Below, one piece after another: positions 60,178 to 64,000 of a stretch of DNA of 64,000 bases (the stretch's first letter is position 1; every line of letters starts with the position of its first letter). The stretch spans positions 29,378 to 93,377 of the forward strand of contig NZ_JADNYM010000022.1 in the NCBI RefSeq assembly GCF_015708085.1, given 5' to 3'. The notes beneath the pieces are model-generated. The model ran no database searches. It was given only the letters and a program-made list of their open reading frames with translations, and was not told the DNA's origin. Source of the DNA: Arthrobacter terrae (GTDB lineage: Bacteria > Actinomycetota > Actinomycetes > Actinomycetales > Micrococcaceae). Position numbers and translations under genes: made by a program.

Positions 60178-63100
60178 TTATTCGCTGAAAAGTCCGGCCA
60201 GATCTGCCGCAGTCAGTGCTCCGCCGGATAGTGAATCTCCGCTCATCACGTCGGCGAAGAGCGCAGACTTTTTGGATTTCAGGGCCATCACCTTTTCCTC
60301 GATGGTGTCTTTGGCAACAAGCCGGTAGACCATGACGTTTTTTTCCTGACCGATCCGGTGCGTGCGGTCCACGGCCTGGGCCTCGGACGCCGGATTCCAC
60401 CACGGATCCAGGATGAAAACGTAGTCCGCCTCAGTTAGGTTCAGCCCGAACCCGCCGGCTTTGAGGCTAATCAGAAACAACGGCGCAGTGCCAAGCTTGA
60501 AGTCTTCGACGACGGCGGAGCGGTTGCGGGTACTTCCGTCCAAATAGCAGAACCCGGTTCCCTGTGCGTGCAAACGCTGCCGGACCTTATCGAGGAAACC
60601 GGTGAATTGGCTGAAAATCAGCGCACGGTGACCTTCCTCAAGGACGTCCTCCAACTGCTCAAAAAGTACGTCTAATTTGCTGGCACGGACGCCCTGAAGA
60701 TTCTCGTCCACCAAGGTGGGATCCAAGCTGAGCTGTCGCAGCAGAGTCAGCGATTGGAAGATCGTGAAACGGTTCTTGTTCACATCGTCGAGCAGACCGA
60801 GGATCTTCTGCCGTTCGCGCTGCAGATGCGTTTGATATACCTTCTGGTGCCGTGGATTGAGAATCACCTCCAGCACCTGCTCCTGCTTGGGTGGAAGGTC
60901 GCTGATAACCTGTTCCTTGGTCCGGCGCAGCATGAGCGGGCGAACGCGCGACTTTAACTTGGCGAGCAGCTCGGAGTTTCCTGCCTTTTCAATCGGCTTC
61001 TGGTAGAACTCGGCGAATCGCTTGGGGCTGGGAAACAAGCCCGGCGCAACGATAGAGGTCAGCGCCCAAAGTTCCATCAGATTGTTTTCCAGCGGTGTGC
61101 CGGTGACGGCAAGTTTGAACGGGGCATTCAGCTTTCGCCCGCATTGGTAAGCCTTGGACTGGTGATTCTTCACGAACTGCGCCTCGTCCAGAATCAGTCC
61201 CGCCCATGAATGCGCAGCGTAGGAATCAAAATCGATTCGGAACAGCGCATATGACGTCACCACAATGGCAGCTCCGGCAAAAAAAACCGCAGGATCCTGC
61301 CCGCTCTTACTGAACGTTTCCCCAGCCGCGATGGTGCGCAGACCAGGGGCAAAGCGGAGCGCTTCGGCCTGCCAGTTACCCACCACGCTGGTGGGTGCCA
61401 CCACCAGGAACGGCGCACCCGAGGGGTTATTGGTCTTGGCCTCACAGAATAAGGCCAGCGTCTGAACCGTCTTCCCCAAGCCCATATCATCGGCCAGAAC
61501 CCCGCCAAGGCCCTTGTTGTATAGGAAACTAAGCCAGTTGTAGCCCTCCAGCTGGTACGGACGGAGAGTGGCGTTGAGGGATGCCGGGGCAGGCAGAGAC
61601 GTGGGTGCGGCGCCGCGTAAAAGCCCCTCGACGGCGCTGCGCCATCGGGTGGCCTGCTGTTCCACAATGCCCAACTGCACGAGCTCTTCCCACAGACCGG
61701 CCTGAAAGCGGCTGATGGTCAACGCGCCACCAGCGCCGTCCTGCAACCCACGCGCCTCGTCAATCAGGTCCCGCAGCTTGTGAAGTTCCGGCAGATCCAA
61801 GGAAAAATACGCTCCGCTGGGCAACAGCATGCGCGTATGCCCCGCTGCCAAAGCCGAAAAGACATCCGAGAAGGGTACTGCCTCACCCTCGAGGGTGATC
61901 ACGATACCAAGGTCAAACCAGTCCCGGTCCGCGGTTGCCGTCGTGGAAATGCTAATAATCGGCGCTTCTGAGGCCTCATGGTAATCCGCAACTTCTCCAG
62001 CGATTTCAACCTCAACCTCGGGAAGCAGTCTCAGCGTCGGGAGGACCTGCTCGGTAAAGGCCAGCGTGTCCAGCCCTTGGAGGGTCACAGAGCCGGCCAG
62101 CCTTGGTTTGTGCCACAGATTATCGGCGGATTCGGCTAGTGCGGGCACCAGAGTCCACGGTTCCCCAACTGCCGCCAGAATACGGGCCTGTGCTGCTTCG
62201 TCCCTTGAGGCCGAATCCTCCGGTCTTCCCCACAGCGGCTGGGCGCTTACATTGGGGCCGGCGGCATAGTGCCACTCCCAGTGCAGACGAAGACTATGGT
62301 CGTGTCCGAAATTTGCCAGCAGCGAGAGTACCGGTGCTGTGTAGACAGGCAGCTCAATGGAATGATCGGCGGAAACGACCTCAGCGGATCGCTTCAGCTG
62401 CGGATAAAACTGCGTCAGGAATCGTTCCTCGTCGCGGGCCGGGATCCGGACCCGCGAGCCGGCAGTGACAAAGTCGAGCAACTGCACGGAGGGAGAAGAT
62501 TCAAGCGGGACGAGGGTGATATCGCCCGGAACTACCGCATCCGGTGCAGAGGAAGCAGAGACCGAAGCCGCCTCGAGCTGAAACCCGTCGTCCGTGTAAA
62601 ACAGCCCATGTGCCGAGCGTCCAATGGAACCGATGACGCCCGGTTCGAGACGGCGTCCGTTAACGGTCACGAGCGCACCCAGGTCCAGGCCGCCGTCGTG
62701 CGCCCGACTGAGATTCAATTGGACGGCTGCAGGATCCTGCAGAACCTGGATGGGCTCCATGGAACCATGGCCGTTGAGGAGTTGCAGACCGATGTCCTTG
62801 GCGTCGGAGAACAGGATCCATAGGTTCCGGCCAGCATAGGTGTTCAGTGAAAGCCAGGGAGATGCTGCGTTTTGCTGGTGTGTGGCGGGGGAATGCGAGC
62901 TGAGGAATTCGAGAAGCCACTCCAGGTGGCTTTCATTGAATTTACGGCCGAAGTTCAGGTAATTGAGGGTGCTCCAACTGATGCCGCTGCGTAGCCATTT
63001 GCCTTTGGCCCCCATGGCTACGGGGCGGACATTGAGCTGAGGGGCCGCGGTCCGTTTGCCTGCGGACCCGTAGATGTGCGGCACGTGGGAGCTCGATGGC

Positions 63101-63585
63101 AACGCGTTGGGTTCGTCGATTTCAAACTGCAAAGCCAGCCGAGGGCGGTCATCCTGGGTACTACTGACTGTGGTTGGGAGGAGACCTTGAAGGGCCTTTT
63201 CCCAGCCGGTGGAATCTGCGGAATCGGGTGCGGCAGCGGTGTGACGCGAAGAAGGACTATGCGTACCAAGAAGAGCGCCGATCTTCCGGTCTGCCTCGGC
63301 GGCGAAAAGAAGCGCCGCTACATGCTTGCAGTTCTGCCGGAGAGGGCAGTTGCAGATGCCCACCGTGCACTGCCAGGTTCCGCTCACTCCATGGACAAGC
63401 TTGGCAGTTGCGCTGAATTCGGCAGGTCCGGATATTTTGCCCCGGAGCAGCCCGGAAGTGGGCTCGAATGCGATCCCGATAACGCGGCCCGCACGGAAAT
63501 AGTCGAAACCAGCCGCGGCTGAAAGTTCGTCAATACTGGGCGCCCGGGTAACCAGCTCTGGTGAGCCGGTGGGGGAAAACGTCAC
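60178..63585 (-). CDS. SWIM-zinc-finger SNF2-family helicase
   Basis: The 1135-residue protein has an N-terminal SWIM zinc finger (GTWQCTVGICNCPLRQNCKH, about 90-115). A large middle region follows, and then a SNF2 ATPase: Walker A ADDMGLGKTVQTLALF, Walker B LILDEAQFVKN, and C-terminal helicase motifs IFSQFTGFLDKV, LISLKAGGFGLNLTEADYVF and QAVDRTHRIGQ. It probably remodels DNA-protein complexes or acts in repair. Start is GTG 63585. It is convergent with hspR, 30 bp apart. Confidence 0.93.
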   Translation of the reverse strand: MTFSPTGSPELVTRAPSIDELSAAAGFDYFRAGRVIGIAFEPTSGLLRGKISGPAEFSATAKLVHGVSGTWQCTVGICNCPLRQNCKHVAALLFAAEADRKIGALLGTHSPSSRHTAAAPDSADSTGWEKALQGLLPTTVSSTQDDRPRLALQFEIDEPNALPSSSHVPHIYGSAGKRTAAPQLNVRPVAMGAKGKWLRSGISWSTLNYLNFGRKFNESHLEWLLEFLSSHSPATHQQNAASPWLSLNTYAGRNLWILFSDAKDIGLQLLNGHGSMEPIQVLQDPAAVQLNLSRAHDGGLDLGALVTVNGRRLEPGVIGSIGRSAHGLFYTDDGFQLEAASVSASSAPDAVVPGDITLVPLESSPSVQLLDFVTAGSRVRIPARDEERFLTQFYPQLKRSAEVVSADHSIELPVYTAPVLSLLANFGHDHSLRLHWEWHYAAGPNVSAQPLWGRPEDSASRDEAAQARILAAVGEPWTLVPALAESADNLWHKPRLAGSVTLQGLDTLAFTEQVLPTLRLLPEVEVEIAGEVADYHEASEAPIISISTTATADRDWFDLGIVITLEGEAVPFSDVFSALAAGHTRMLLPSGAYFSLDLPELHKLRDLIDEARGLQDGAGGALTISRFQAGLWEELVQLGIVEQQATRWRSAVEGLLRGAAPTSLPAPASLNATLRPYQLEGYNWLSFLYNKGLGGVLADDMGLGKTVQTLALFCEAKTNNPSGAPFLVVAPTSVVGNWQAEALRFAPGLRTIAAGETFSKSGQDPAVFFAGAAIVVTSYALFRIDFDSYAAHSWAGLILDEAQFVKNHQSKAYQCGRKLNAPFKLAVTGTPLENNLMELWALTSIVAPGLFPSPKRFAEFYQKPIEKAGNSELLAKLKSRVRPLMLRRTKEQVISDLPPKQEQVLEVILNPRHQKVYQTHLQRERQKILGLLDDVNKNRFTIFQSLTLLRQLSLDPTLVDENLQGVRASKLDVLFEQLEDVLEEGHRALIFSQFTGFLDKVRQRLHAQGTGFCYLDGSTRNRSAVVEDFKLGTAPLFLISLKAGGFGLNLTEADYVFILDPWWNPASEAQAVDRTHRIGQEKNVMVYRLVAKDTIEEKVMALKSKKSALFADVMSGDSLSGGALTAADLAGLFSE

Positions 63586-63765
63586 TTAATAGACTTCCTA
63601 CAGGGTATTTATGGCTTCCATTGGTCAGAGCTCTACTGTTCAATCTTAGGCGGCAGGAGAATCGGATTCCGCGATTGAGAGGACCACGGTGAGTTTTTAG
63701 CGTTTGATTGAAGCCGTGGGTCAGCGCCTTGACGACACTGGGGCCCGTTATGACTGTTGGCGCTG

Positions 63766-64000
63766 TCAGTTCTCTTGCGTAGGCAGCGGGCGCCTATTTG
63801 TGCCGGGGAGCAGTGGGGCTGTGGAGGTGTAGTTGAGGCCGAGGGGTGTGGTGATTTTTACGGTGTGTCGTGGGGGTGTTCCGGTGACCGGTCCGGGTGT
63901 TCCGGTTGGTGGTGGGGTTCGGGGTTGTGGGGTGGAGGTCCAGCCGGGTGTTTCTTTGCGGTAGTTGCAGCGTTCGCAGAGTCCTTGGCCGTTGAGTTCG
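63766..64000 (-). CDS. HNH endonuclease (DUF222/13E12-type), C-terminal part only
   Basis: The reverse strand from the right edge reads [20 protein letters not shown], then [20 protein letters not shown], and stops at 63766-63768. The N-G-x-G-L-C-x-x-C-N stretch is the end of the HNH motif of the DUF222/13E12-repeat family, abundant in Arthrobacter and Mycobacterium. The first 300 or more residues lie outside the window. Confidence 0.85.
   Translation of the reverse strand, partial: ELNGQGLCERCNYRKETPGWTSTPQPRTPPPTGTPGPVTGTPPRHTVKITTPLGLNYTSTAPLLPGTNRRPLPTQEN

Overview
The window is high-GC DNA with dense genes, frequent GTG/TTG starts and many 1-4 bp gene overlaps. It looks like an actinobacterium of the Micrococcaceae, most likely Arthrobacter or a close relative. 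Supporting signs are the dnaK-grpE-dnaJ-hspR cluster with HAIR operators, a SAM-IV type riboswitch, an IdeR/DtxR-like iron box, DUF4235, DUF6457 and DUF1737 proteins, and a DUF222/13E12-type HNH nuclease. The genus is an inference; no 16S gene is present.

Layout. 1-2.1 kb: a SipW-type secreted protein and a partial membrane-anchored protein stand opposite an atypical LuxR-type response regulator. 2.2-6.6 kb: acyl-CoA dehydrogenase, a serine beta-lactamase-like hydrolase and a glutathionyl-hydroquinone reductase homologue. 6.6-9.2 kb: a gene-poor stretch with decayed fragments of a CynX/NimT transporter and an SRAP-family protein, plus an ASCH protein and a small membrane protein. 10.1-12.8 kb: a YdeP-like molybdopterin oxidoreductase facing a DUF6457 gene. 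13.1-20.2 kb: an iron-siderophore uptake operon (binding lipoprotein, two permeases, ATPase, siderophore-interacting reductase) behind an iron box, followed by a convergent MFS transporter. Tandem repeats occur in or between three of these genes.

20.4-27.7 kb: SGNH hydrolase, the cysteine-poor L28-L33-S14 ribosomal operon, HU, and a CopD-CtaG fusion overlapping a thioredoxin-NHL protein. 27.8-37.3 kb: mixed metabolism and transport, including AEC carrier, epimerase, panD, a LysR gene divergent from an MFS gene, and a carboxyethylornithine-synthase-like gene coupled to a 44-residue basic protein. 37.4-42.9 kb: tRNA-Gly(CCC), a KhtTU-like K+/H+ antiporter, tryptophan 2,3-dioxygenase, dCTP deaminase, a UMF1 transporter and an mrpA/mnhA remnant. 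43.0-46.4 kb: a TPP riboswitch ahead of the ykoEDC thiamine-precursor ECF transporter.

46.5-53.6 kb: an HTH-MurA fusion, a SAM-IV riboswitch ahead of DUF1737-rhodanese-metZ, and a PabB with an N-terminal P-loop domain followed by PabC. 53.7-64 kb: LysE exporter, GNAT, methyltransferase, the heat-shock operon under two HAIR boxes, a SWIM/SNF2 helicase, and the tail of an HNH nuclease at the right edge.

No CRISPR array, prophage or intact insertion sequence was seen. The most unusual signals are the receiver domain lacking its phosphorylation residues beside a dense AGTCT operator-like cluster, the HTH-MurA and P-loop-PabB fusions, a possible phase-variable 14-bp repeat in the siderophore operon, a family of long imperfect palindromes (one inside a coding region), and recurrent minisatellites in protein linkers.
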